Positions 53,304 through 61,161 of a stretch of DNA of 64,000 nucleotides are shown here, in pieces; within the stretch, counting starts at the first letter, position 1; every line of letters begins with the position of its first letter. The notes below the pieces were generated by a model that was not told where the DNA came from, made no database searches, and saw only the letters and a list, made by a program, of their open reading frames with translations. The stretch spans positions 1 to 64,000 of the forward strand of contig NZ_JAAIJY010000016.1 of the NCBI RefSeq assembly GCF_011752065.1, given 5' to 3'. Position numbers and translations under genes: made by a program. The DNA is from Actinomyces sp. ZJ308 (lineage in GTDB: Bacteria > Actinomycetota > Actinomycetes > Actinomycetales > Actinomycetaceae).

Positions 53304-53335
53304 GGCCCGCAGGACGCCTCCGAGTCCTGTGGGCC
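53304..53335. promoter_or_regulatory. Intra-operon hairpin between EIIB and EIIC
   Basis: GGCCCGCAGGAC pairs with GTCCTGTGGGCC (12 pairs, one G-U) around an 8-base loop, one base after the EIIB stop. No T-run follows, so it more likely stabilises or processes the upstream mRNA or partly terminates it, giving more EIIA/EIIB than membrane components. Confidence 0.5.
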
Positions 53336-53452
53336 TCCGACGCCGCCCGTCGCGTCCACTCCCCGCATCTCCCTCGACACTCCCATCCCGCGCCCTCCGG
53401 TGGCGGGAGCAGGAGGGGTGTCCTGTCAACCCTCACGTGAGAGAGACATACC

Positions 53453-54385
53453 GTGCAAGACATCAACCTGATCCAGATCATTCTGGTCACGCTCGTGGCG
53501 TTCGTCGCGGGTATGGCCAGTGTCCTGGACGAGCGGCAGTTCCACCGCCCGCTCGTCGCCTGCACCCTGACCGGTATCGCCATGGGCAACCCGACCGTCG
53601 GCATCATGGTCGGTGGCTCCCTGGAGCTCATCGCCCTGGGCTGGATGAACGTCGGTGCCGCCATGGCTCCCGACGCCGCGCTGGCATCCACGGTCTCGAC
53701 CGTCATCGCCATCGCCTCGTTGGGTGACGCCAGCAGCACCAAGGCGGCCATCGACGCCGCCATCACCGTGGCGGTCCCCCTGGCCGTCGCCGGCCAGGCC
53801 CTGACGATCTTCGTACGAACGATCGCCATCTTCTTCGCCCACCAGGCGGATCGATACGCCGAGCAGGCCAACTACCGGGGCATCGCCATCATGCACTTCA
53901 CGGCCCTGGGCCTCCAGGGACTGCGCGTGGCCGTCCCGACCGCCGCCGTCGCGGCCCTCGCCTCCGGTGACACGGTCAAGAACGCCCTCGATGCGATCCC
54001 GAAGGTCATCACCGAGGGCCTGGGGATCGCCGGCGGCTTCATCGTCGTCGTCGGCTACGCCATGGTCATCAACATGATGAAGGCGCGCAAGCTCATGCCC
54101 TTCTTCTTCCTGGGCTTCATCTTCGCCACCTTCGCCACCACCGTCGGCGGCACGGCGTCGGTCAAGGACCACAGCAAGGGCATCGCCAACTGGGTCATCG
54201 AGCTCGCCCCCAACGGCGCCACTCTCGTGGCCCTGGGCATCCTCGGTGCCTGCCTCGCCGTCATCTACGTCCAGCTCAACCCCGAGTTCCACGACTCCGT
54301 GCGTCTGCCCGCCGCCGCCTCGCCCGCCGCCAGCGGTGGCTCCGGCAGCGACCTGGACGACGACCTCGACGACGAGCTCGACTGA
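53453..54385 (+). CDS. Mannose-family PTS EIIC component
   Basis: A 310-residue membrane component of the sugar channel. Motifs: VAFVAGMASVLDERQFHRPL, CTLTGIAMGNPTVGIMVGGS, ELIALGWMNVGAAMAPDAAL, and the C-terminal GILGACLAVIYVQLNPEF. About eight to nine membrane segments are expected. The tail is unusual: a Gly/Ser-rich stretch and then repeated acidic DLDDDLDDELD. The GTG at 53453 has a GAGAGAC ribosome binding site upstream. It works as a complex with EIID. Confidence 0.92.
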   Translation: MQDINLIQIILVTLVAFVAGMASVLDERQFHRPLVACTLTGIAMGNPTVGIMVGGSLELIALGWMNVGAAMAPDAALASTVSTVIAIASLGDASSTKAAIDAAITVAVPLAVAGQALTIFVRTIAIFFAHQADRYAEQANYRGIAIMHFTALGLQGLRVAVPTAAVAALASGDTVKNALDAIPKVITEGLGIAGGFIVVVGYAMVINMMKARKLMPFFFLGFIFATFATTVGGTASVKDHSKGIANWVIELAPNGATLVALGILGACLAVIYVQLNPEFHDSVRLPAAASPAASGGSGSDLDDDLDDELD

Positions 54386-54403
54386 GCCGGAAGGAAGACT
54401 CTT

Positions 54404-55261
54404 ATGACTACTCAGAACGCTCCGGCCACGTCGGAGAAGATGCTCACCACCCGTGACCTGCGCCGGATGTACTGGCGCTCCACCTTCCTGCTCGGCTCCT
54501 TCAACTTCGAGCGCATGCAGGCCATGGGCTTCTGCTACACGCTCATGCCGGCCATTCGGAAGGTCTACCGCGGTGACAAGGCCGCCGAGGCCGCCGCCCT
54601 CAAGCGGCACCTGGAGTTCTACAACACCCAGCCCTGGGTCTCCTCGGTCGTCTTCGGCGTCACCGCCGCCATGGAGGAGCAGAAGGCCAAGGGCGAGGAG
54701 ATCTCCGAGGAGACGATCACCTCGGTCAAGGTCGGTCTCATGGGCCCGCTGGCCGGCGTCGGCGACCCCATCTTCTGGGGGACCGCCCGTCCCGTCCTGG
54801 CGGCGCTGGGCGCATCCTTGGCTATCTCCGGCCAGATCGTCGGCCCGCTGCTGTTCTTCGTCGGTATCAACCTTCTGCGTGTTCTCACCCGCTGGTACGG
54901 TCTGAAGTTCGGCTACGAGCGCGGCACCGAGATGGTTTCCGAGGTCGGCGGCGGCCAGCTCAAGAAGATCACTCAGATGGCCGCCATCATGGGTCTGTTC
55001 GTCATGGGTGCCCTGGTCTCGAAGTGGACCACCATCAAGTTCCCCACCGTGGTCTCAGAGGTACCTGATCCGGACACGCAGATCGTCAAGGTGACGACCG
55101 TCCAGTCCATCCTCGACCAGCTGCTTCCCGGACTGGCGGCACTGGGGCTCACCTTCCTGTGCATGTGGCTGCTCAACAAGAAGGTCAACGCCCTGTGGAT
55201 CATCCTGGGCATGTTCGCCATCGGCATCCTGGGGCGCTGGACCGGCTTCCTGGGAGTCTGA
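54404..55261 (+). CDS. Mannose-family PTS EIID component
   Basis: A 285-residue membrane component that pairs with EIIC. The classic N-terminus is TTRDLRRMYWRSTFLLGSFN followed by FERMQAMGFCYTLMPAI, then LMGPLAGVGDPIFWGTARPV and a C-terminal LLPGLAALGLTFLCMWLLNK. The gene is 18 bases after EIIC with a GGAAGGAAG ribosome binding site. A 15-bp perfect hairpin (55289-55328) follows, so the PTS transcript probably ends here. Confidence 0.94.
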   Translation: MTTQNAPATSEKMLTTRDLRRMYWRSTFLLGSFNFERMQAMGFCYTLMPAIRKVYRGDKAAEAAALKRHLEFYNTQPWVSSVVFGVTAAMEEQKAKGEEISEETITSVKVGLMGPLAGVGDPIFWGTARPVLAALGASLAISGQIVGPLLFFVGINLLRVLTRWYGLKFGYERGTEMVSEVGGGQLKKITQMAAIMGLFVMGALVSKWTTIKFPTVVSEVPDPDTQIVKVTTVQSILDQLLPGLAALGLTFLCMWLLNKKVNALWIILGMFAIGILGRWTGFLGV

Positions 55262-55288
55262 CGGCTGCATCCACCACCCGTCTGTGAG

Positions 55289-55328
55289 CGGGGAGGGCAC
55301 CGGCGACTCACCTCCGGTGCCCTCCCCG
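55289..55328. terminator. Terminator after the PTS operon
   Basis: CGGGGAGGGCACCGG pairs perfectly (15 bp) with CCGGTGCCCTCCCCG across a 10-base loop, 28 bases after the EIID stop, followed by TTCC. It separates the PTS genes from the HAD phosphatase genes, which have their own possible -10 (TAGAAT, 55343-55348). Confidence 0.8.
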
Positions 55329-55522
55329 TTCCGCGCGCTCGGTAGAATGCTCAAGGCTCCGCACGGACTCCACCGACACCCCGCCATTGCCCCGTCAGCG
55401 CTCTGTGGATGCTCGGTCGGCGCTCCGCCCCCGCCCTCCGACGTCGTCTCCCGACTTCCTGGAGAATCATCCCGACTGCCATGTTCCCGCTCCCAGCACC
55501 CCTTCTGCAGCAAGGAACCAGT

Positions 55523-56302
55523 GTGACCCGACTCCTCGTCACCGACCTGGACGCCACCATCGTCTTCGACCGCTCCGTCTCCCCGGCCGACCGCGCGGCC
55601 ATGGCCCGTTGGCGGGCCGAGGGCAACCTCCTGGCCGTCGACACCGGCAAGTCCGCCTTCGCCATCCGCGACGTCCTTGAGCCCCTGGGCGTCGACTTCG
55701 ACTACGGCATCGTCTTCACCGGGGCGGTCCTCGTCGACGGCGGCTACCGGGTGCTCTCCGCCCGGTACCTGCCCGACGGCGTCGCCCGGGACGTGGCCAC
55801 CCGCACCGTCGACCTGCCGGGCGTGACCACCTACGCCACCACCATCGAGACCGACTACATCCTGGCGGACAACAACGACGAGATCTCCTCCATCCTGGCG
55901 GTCTTCGAGCAGCTGACCCTGGAGGAGATGGACACCCACCGCTTCATCGGTGTGCCCCTGCGCGTCACCGACGCCGCCCTGCGTGATCGCCTCCACCACG
56001 AGCTCTCCGAGCGCTGGGACGGCGTTCTGGACTGCCACCGCAACCAGGACTTCCTCGACTTTGTGCCCGCCGGGGCCACCAAGGGCGAGGGCCTGCGAGC
56101 CCTCCTGGACGGCCCCCTGGCCGGGAGGGACGTCGAGGTGTGGACCATCGGCGACTCCTGGAACGATCTGGACATGCACGCCGTCGCCGACCACGCCGTC
56201 GCCCTGCCCTGGTCCCCGCCGGAGGTGACGGCCGTGTGCGAGACGACCGTGGGCTCCATGGCCGAGCTCATCACCACGATCCTGGAAGGCGACCACGCAT
56301 GA
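55523..56302 (+). CDS. HAD phosphatase (Cof/SPP-like), paralogue 1
   Basis: A 259-residue phosphatase. Motif I VTDLDATIVFD has Asp8 and Asp10 with the variant DLDAT. The MARWRAEGNLLAVDTGKS region, a C2-type cap, and motif IV GDSWNDLDMHAVADHAVALP follow, closing with SMAELITTILEG. This is the sucrose-phosphate-phosphatase-like branch of the Cof-type HADs. The GTG at 55523 has AAGGA about 7 bases upstream. It is likely to dephosphorylate sugar phosphates, and its place behind the PTS suggests a link, but the substrate is not shown. Confidence 0.9.
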   Translation: MTRLLVTDLDATIVFDRSVSPADRAAMARWRAEGNLLAVDTGKSAFAIRDVLEPLGVDFDYGIVFTGAVLVDGGYRVLSARYLPDGVARDVATRTVDLPGVTTYATTIETDYILADNNDEISSILAVFEQLTLEEMDTHRFIGVPLRVTDAALRDRLHHELSERWDGVLDCHRNQDFLDFVPAGATKGEGLRALLDGPLAGRDVEVWTIGDSWNDLDMHAVADHAVALPWSPPEVTAVCETTVGSMAELITTILEGDHA

Positions 56303-56940
56303 GCGAGAACAGCAAGACGAACAGCAACAAGTCGCTGGGCTCCCGGATGCGCGACTGGTTCAACGGCGGCGACCCGGATGGACGCGCCAAGATCCGCACC
56401 TGGGCCACCGGGGAGGACGGCCGCTGGCGCGGCTACACCCACTCCATGAGCAAGTACGTCACCTGGCTCATGGTCATCGCCTGCATCCTCTACCCCTTGA
56501 CCCGGGGGATCGGCTCGATCCTGGCTCTCGTCGTGGCCATCTTCCTCATGGGCGGCCGGGCCATGATCGAGCGCCAGGTGCGACGCGACGTCTCCGACCT
56601 GGAGGAGGCCAAGAAACAGTACGGGCTCACCCGCAACCCCGAGTACCTGCAGTTCATGACCCTGCGTGCCGAGGGCCTGCTGGAGGACAACAAGATCCTC
56701 ACCCCCGACTCGCGCACGCTCCTGGAGGGCTACGCCCAGTGGGCCCGCGAGCGCCAGGAGCGCGAGGACAGGAAGCAGGCCAAGAAGGCCCGTAGGGCGG
56801 AGAAGAAGGCCCGTCGCGACGGCACCGCCCGGCAGGTTGAGGGGGACCTCGACGGGGACTTCGAGGAGGACACCGTCCCGGAGGCCGGCGAGAAGTCCGA
56901 TGAGTCCGCTGACGCATCCGATAACGGTCGCGGAGAATAA
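56299..56940 (+). CDS. Hypothetical membrane protein with charged tail
   Basis: A 213-residue protein. The soluble leader (1-50) precedes two hydrophobic segments close together (about 51-67 and 70-87), then a helical charged region RRDVSDLEEAKKQYGL, and a Lys/Arg-rich stretch (RKQAKKARRAEKKARR) turning into an acidic Asp/Glu-rich C-terminus. It looks like a membrane-anchored coiled-coil protein. No family recognised. Its ATG overlaps the stop of the HAD paralogue 1 (ATGA), so the two are cotranslated. Confidence 0.7.
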   Translation: MSENSKTNSNKSLGSRMRDWFNGGDPDGRAKIRTWATGEDGRWRGYTHSMSKYVTWLMVIACILYPLTRGIGSILALVVAIFLMGGRAMIERQVRRDVSDLEEAKKQYGLTRNPEYLQFMTLRAEGLLEDNKILTPDSRTLLEGYAQWARERQEREDRKQAKKARRAEKKARRDGTARQVEGDLDGDFEEDTVPEAGEKSDESADASDNGRGE

Positions 56941-57020
56941 GACCTCTGAAGGCTCCGGACGGCTCCCAGACCATTGCGAGACGGCTGAGGAGCCGCAGGA
57001 CCTGGACGGAAAGGACTCCC

Positions 57021-57905
57021 ATGCCACGCAGGCTCATCTCCACCGACCTGGACGGCACCATCGTCTTCAACGGGACGATCCCGCTGCGCGACCGCGAGGC
57101 CATGGCCCGCTGGCGCGAGGCCGGCAACCTCCTGGTCATCAATACCGGCAGGTCGGTCTCGGCGCTGGAGCACGTGGTGGTGCCCATGGGCCTGGAGTTC
57201 GACAACGCGATCCTCTACACGGGGGCCGCCATCGTGGACGAGGACATCAGGGTGCGTCACTCGACGGCCCTGCCCCCCGGCGTCGTCGAGGACATCCTCG
57301 ACTTCGTTGAGGGGGCCCCGGGTGTCACCGTGTTCACCACCGGGCTGGACGAGGACCTGCTCGTCTACGACACGATCGGCACCGGATCCGAGCTGCTCAC
57401 CCTCTTCCGACCGGCCACCCGACGCGACCTGGAGGGGCGCGAGATCATCGGCGTGCCACTGCGCTTCACCGATGCGGAGATGGCCTCCCGCACCGAGACC
57501 TACCTGCGCCGGCGCTGGGACGGGCAGGCGGTCGGCTTCCGCAACCAGGACTTCATCGACGTCGTTCCCGCCGCGGCCTCCAAGGGCGAGGGCCTCAGGC
57601 GGCTGGTGGCGAGCCTCAGCGAGCCGCCCGCCGCCGATGGTGCCGACTCCACAGGTTCCGTCGACTCCGCGAACTCCACCGACAGCGCAGGGTCAGCGGA
57701 CTCGGCCACGGTCCCCACAGAGCCGGTCGAACCCATCGAGACCTGGTCCATCGGGGACTCCTGGAACGACATCTCCATGCACCGGGCCGCCGACCACGCC
57801 TACGCCCTGCCCTGGTCCCCGCCGGAGGTGGTGGCCCAATGCGACGGCACCGTCTCCAGCCTGGCCGACCTCATCGACTCCCTCATGGGCCGTCCGACTG
57901 CCTAG
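57021..57905 (+). CDS. HAD phosphatase (Cof/SPP-like), paralogue 2
   Basis: A 294-residue paralogue of the genes at 55523 and 58003. Motif I is ISTDLDGTIVFNG (Asp9, Asp11), then MARWREAGNLLVINTGRS, and motif IV GDSWNDISMHRAADHAYALP. It differs by a Ser/Asp/Ala-rich insertion of about 35 residues (at about 205-240) before motif IV, built from repeats such as STGSVDSANSTDSAGSAD. The ATG at 57021 follows GGAAAGGAC. Its likely activity is sugar-phosphate hydrolysis; the role of the low-complexity insertion is unknown. Confidence 0.9.
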   Translation: MPRRLISTDLDGTIVFNGTIPLRDREAMARWREAGNLLVINTGRSVSALEHVVVPMGLEFDNAILYTGAAIVDEDIRVRHSTALPPGVVEDILDFVEGAPGVTVFTTGLDEDLLVYDTIGTGSELLTLFRPATRRDLEGREIIGVPLRFTDAEMASRTETYLRRRWDGQAVGFRNQDFIDVVPAAASKGEGLRRLVASLSEPPAADGADSTGSVDSANSTDSAGSADSATVPTEPVEPIETWSIGDSWNDISMHRAADHAYALPWSPPEVVAQCDGTVSSLADLIDSLMGRPTA

Positions 57906-57910
57906 AATCA

Positions 57911-57960
57911 ACAGAATCTTCATACGCGACGCGGAGCCGTGTCTTCTGTGAAGATTCTGT
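57911..57960. promoter_or_regulatory. Inverted repeat between HAD genes 2 and 3
   Basis: ACAGAATCTTCA (57911-57922) is matched perfectly by TGAAGATTCTGT (57949-57960), a 12-bp stem around a 26-base loop. It starts 5 bases after the paralogue 2 stop. It may be a terminator or an operator of the next gene. Confidence 0.5.
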
Positions 57961-58002
57961 CGATATGAGGTGTGCCGCTGACTGCGCGCTATGCTCGCCG
58001 CC

Positions 58003-58806
58003 ATGCGCCTGCTCGCCACGGACCTTGACGGCACCCTCGTCTTCCACCACGCCGTCGGGCAGGCCGACGCCGAGGCACTGGTGCGTTGGCGCGAGGCCGG
58101 CAACCTCCTGGTCCTGGCCACGGGCCGCTCGGTGCAACTGGTCCAGCACGCCCTCGAGGTGGCCCGGGCTTCGACGAGCATCGGGCTGGGCTACGACTAC
58201 GCCGTGTGCGCCACGGGAACCACCGTCATCGACGCCGCCGGGCGGGTCCGTCGCACGCGCATGCTGGAGGCCGACCAGGTGCGGGCGGTGACCCGGGCGG
58301 TCGGCGCCGTCAGCGACGAGCCCGTCTCCGTCTTCGCCTCGACCCTGGAGCGCGACTACGTCCTGGACGACCCGATCGGACTGTCCACCGATCAGCGCAC
58401 CCCCGCCGACCGCTTCACCGCGGCGCCCCTGTCCCAGGTCGCGGGCCTGGGGGTCACCTCGATGCCGCTGCACGTGCCCGACCCTCGGGCCGCCGAGGCG
58501 CTGGTCCGGGCGCTGGAGGAGATGGTTGACGGCATCTGCTGCACCCGCTCGACCGGCTTCGTCGACGTCACGGCCGCGGGCGAGTCCAAGGGGACGGGAC
58601 TGGGGCGCCTTGCCGAGCTCCTCTCCTCCCAGGGCCAGGAGGTCAGTGAGGTGGCCGCGGTGGGCGACTCGTGGAACGACATCTCCATGTTCGCCCATGC
58701 CGACATCCCCTGCGCGATCGCCGGGGCCCCGGCCGACGTCGTCGCGGCCGCCGGTGGGCGCACCACCCCGAGCGTGGCCGCCTTCGTCGATGTCCTCATG
58801 GCCTGA
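58003..58806 (+). CDS. HAD phosphatase (Cof/SPP-like), paralogue 3
   Basis: A 267-residue paralogue. Motif I LATDLDGTLVFHH has Asp7 and Asp9; LVRWREAGNLLVLATGRSVQ and motif IV GDSWNDISMFAHADIPCAIA follow. The start at 58003 gives MRLLATDLDG. There is no ribosome binding site, but TATGCT (57990-57995) stands in the right place for a -10 element of a leaderless transcript starting at or next to the ATG. An ATG at 57991 is the alternative. Likely sugar-phosphate phosphatase; the three paralogues may differ in substrate. Confidence 0.85.
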   Translation: MRLLATDLDGTLVFHHAVGQADAEALVRWREAGNLLVLATGRSVQLVQHALEVARASTSIGLGYDYAVCATGTTVIDAAGRVRRTRMLEADQVRAVTRAVGAVSDEPVSVFASTLERDYVLDDPIGLSTDQRTPADRFTAAPLSQVAGLGVTSMPLHVPDPRAAEALVRALEEMVDGICCTRSTGFVDVTAAGESKGTGLGRLAELLSSQGQEVSEVAAVGDSWNDISMFAHADIPCAIAGAPADVVAAAGGRTTPSVAAFVDVLMA

Positions 58807-58822
58807 AGGCCCCACGAGACGC

Positions 58823-58856
58823 GTCCGCCCTCCTCCCGGCGGGGAGAAGGGCGGAC
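58823..58856. terminator. Convergent terminator hairpin
   Basis: GTCCGCCCT pairs with AGGGCGGAC with an inner CTCCC/GGGAG pairing. It lies between the convergent HAD paralogue 3 and GNAT genes and can terminate both. Confidence 0.7.
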
Positions 58857-58879
58857 TCTGAGAACGTGTGCGGCAGTGC

Positions 58880-59326
58880 TCAGGCCTGGGCGTAGCGGTA
58901 GACGTTGGTCTCCCGCAGCTCGAAGCCGGCACGGCGGTAGAGGCGGTTGGCCGCCTCGCGCGAGGGGCGCGAGGTGAGGTCCACGGTGCGAGCCCCCATC
59001 TTGCCGGCGTACTCGACGGCGGCCTCCACGAGGGCCTGGCCGGCGCCCTGGCCGCGGGCCTCGCCATCGACGACGACGTCCTCGACCCAGGCGCGCAGTC
59101 CCGTGGGGATCGTGAAGGTCGCCAGCGTGAGCATGCCCAGGATCGGGGCGCTCCGGCCGGCGTCGGCCTCGGGACGGAAGACGAAGAGGAAGACCCCCTC
59201 CTGGGCGATGAAGGCCTCGCACTGCTCCGCGGTCAGCGCCGGGGCACTGCGGGAGAGCTGCGGGATGAGGCGTTCCATGGCCTCGACGATCTCCGGGTTG
59301 GAGGCGGTGACGAGTTCGACGGTCAT
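58880..59326 (-). CDS. GNAT-family N-acetyltransferase
   Basis: A 148-residue acetyltransferase. The core has IPTGLRAWVEDVVVDGEARG followed by the acetyl-CoA-binding Q/RGxGxG/A motif (RGQGAGQALVEAAVEYAGKM), then VDLTSRPSREAANRLYRRAG and the closing FELRETNVYRYAQA. The order matches single-domain GNATs. The substrate is not evident from sequence or neighbours. Single gene; ATG at 59326 begins the N-terminal strand MTVELVTASN. Confidence 0.9.
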   Translation of the reverse strand: MTVELVTASNPEIVEAMERLIPQLSRSAPALTAEQCEAFIAQEGVFLFVFRPEADAGRSAPILGMLTLATFTIPTGLRAWVEDVVVDGEARGQGAGQALVEAAVEYAGKMGARTVDLTSRPSREAANRLYRRAGFELRETNVYRYAQA

Positions 59327-59492
59327 GAGGAGTTCTCCTGCTGGTTGGAAGCTGGTTGGAAGAGGTGGCGTGCCGAGACGGGTGCTCCCGCAACGGCTCC
59401 CTGTCAGCCCCGGAGCCTACCGCCTCGGGGTGCCGCGGGCGGCGAGGCGGCCCCACCGACCGGGAGATTCTCGCGCGGGCCGAGTGACGCCG

Positions 59493-60860
59493 TCAGGCCG
59501 AGGCACCGATCGTCTTGACGGTGGGATCCATGACGGCGGCCTCCACCAGTGCGGTGCCGCTGGTCAGGTCCCGCAGCCGCAGCACGTAGGGATGGTCCAC
59601 CGTGAGCTCGACCGGCCTGTCCGGCTCCGGTGCCGCCATGACCGCAACCTCACCCTCGGTCAGGGCGGCCGCCACCGTGCCCTCCTCGTCCAGGATGAGG
59701 CGCACCTGCTGGACCACCTGGGCCAGCGCCAGGTTGGGGGCGATCTTGTCCAGGCCCTCCGGGTCGAGGCCCTCCTCCTTGAGGAGGTCGAGGAGCTGCT
59801 TGGGCTCGGAGGTGAGATCCAGCTTGGGCAGGGCCAGCCTCACCTCGCGGGCGTCGGCGGAGTCCAGGGCGGCCGACGCCGCGGACCACGTCCCGGCCTC
59901 CATGGCGGCCGGCGGGGTTCCGGCGTCGGGCAGGACGACGTCGAGGGCGAGCTGGGAGTCCTTGCGGGACCCGTCCGGGTTGTCCTGGCCGCTGGCGTAG
60001 GCCAGGCGCACCGCTGCCCAGCCCTGGCCGGTGGCGTAGGGGATGGAGCGCGTGTCGTGCATGAGGTCGGCCCTGACGGTCTTGCCGTCGGCGAGCGTGA
60101 AGTCCTCCTGCGAGGTGTCCTCGGCCTTGAAGGGGGAGTCCCACTGGGCCGCGAAGAGCAGGGCGTTCTGCACCACCAGGCGGGTGTTCTTCGTGATGGT
60201 CAGGCCGCTTCGCGGGATGAGGCCGGCCGTGTTGCGAGAGGCCCAGGCGTCGAGGTTCTTCATCATCGAGGCCACGTCGATCTGCTCGATCTCGACGGAG
60301 AACCAGCGCAGTACCTCGTCGAGGTAGGACTGCTTGACCTCAAGGTCCTTCTCATCGGCGATCAGGACGTGGTTGGCCAGGTGGACGAGGGGCTTGTCCG
60401 GGATCTGGTCCGGGTCGAAGCCCTTGAGATCGCCGTCGTAGCGGTTCAGGGAGCTCTGGATGGCCGACCAGGCGCGGTCCCGCTCCACTCCTGAGAGCCC
60501 CAGGAGCGCGTCGTAGCCCTGCGCGGCGGCATCCGTGGCGCCGTCGGCCAGGATCGCCATGACGAGGGCGAGGCTGACTGGGGAGGCCATCGCCGTCGTC
60601 GCGGAGTCCGCCTTGAGGTAGTGGGACAGAAGCCGACCGCCGAGCCGGTCGCAGGCGGCGGCCGCGCTGGCCACCTGCGAGGCGACCTCGGAGGTGGGGA
60701 CCGTCTCACGGGCGGTCTTGGAGGTCAGTGTCTTCCCTGAGGCCGATGAGCACGCGCCCAGCAGTGCCGCGGCGGCTGGGGCCAGGACGGCCAGCGCCAG
60801 CAGTCGGCGGCGGGATGGGTCGAGGCGGTCGGCGCCGGGCATGTGGTCGGGCGGAGTCAT
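59493..60860 (-). CDS. Serpin-family lipoprotein
   Basis: A 455-residue secreted lipoprotein. Signal peptide with Arg-Arg-Arg and lipobox LGAC (Cys at about 42). The serpin fold starts at about 70 (ASQVASAAAACDRLGGRLLS, ASPVSLALVMAILADGATDA) and includes NHVLIADEKDLEV, VVQNALLFAAQWDSPFKAED and the reactive-loop hinge DEEGTVAAALTEGEVA followed by VDHPYVLRLRDLTSGTALVE. The EEGTxAAA hinge with small residues is the pattern of inhibitory serpins. Expected to trap serine or cysteine proteases at the cell surface. The ATG at 60860 gives MTPPDHMPG; longer starts are possible. Confidence 0.88.
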   Translation of the reverse strand: MTPPDHMPGADRLDPSRRRLLALAVLAPAAAALLGACSSASGKTLTSKTARETVPTSEVASQVASAAAACDRLGGRLLSHYLKADSATTAMASPVSLALVMAILADGATDAAAQGYDALLGLSGVERDRAWSAIQSSLNRYDGDLKGFDPDQIPDKPLVHLANHVLIADEKDLEVKQSYLDEVLRWFSVEIEQIDVASMMKNLDAWASRNTAGLIPRSGLTITKNTRLVVQNALLFAAQWDSPFKAEDTSQEDFTLADGKTVRADLMHDTRSIPYATGQGWAAVRLAYASGQDNPDGSRKDSQLALDVVLPDAGTPPAAMEAGTWSAASAALDSADAREVRLALPKLDLTSEPKQLLDLLKEEGLDPEGLDKIAPNLALAQVVQQVRLILDEEGTVAAALTEGEVAVMAAPEPDRPVELTVDHPYVLRLRDLTSGTALVEAAVMDPTVKTIGASA

Positions 60861-61161
60861 GAGGCCAGGGTAGGAAGGGCCTCGGAGCCTGTCAGGAGCT
60901 TGGCGGGGACCGGGCATGGGGAGTCATCCCCGGTCGGCCACCGGTGAGTCACCGCTCGGTCACCGCCAAGCGTGCGTCCACGACCGTGTGATCGGCAGAA
61001 AGCTGCCGGATCACTGTGATGCGTCGCCCCATCGGGATCAGCCGCCTCGGAGGGCGGCCGCGAGTAGGCTTCCGACCAAGGTCCCACGACGGCCCAGCAG
61101 GCGCCGCTGCTCCAACCTCGTTCCTGCCCCGCGCCTGCCCCGCAACCAAGGAAGGTCACTC
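60861..61161. other. Divergent intergenic region, no gene seen
   Basis: 301 bases between the divergent serpin and PAS genes. It should hold both promoters. I see no repeat of family A or B and no clear palindrome. The AAGGAAGG at 61149-61156 is the ribosome binding site of the PAS gene. Confidence 0.4.
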
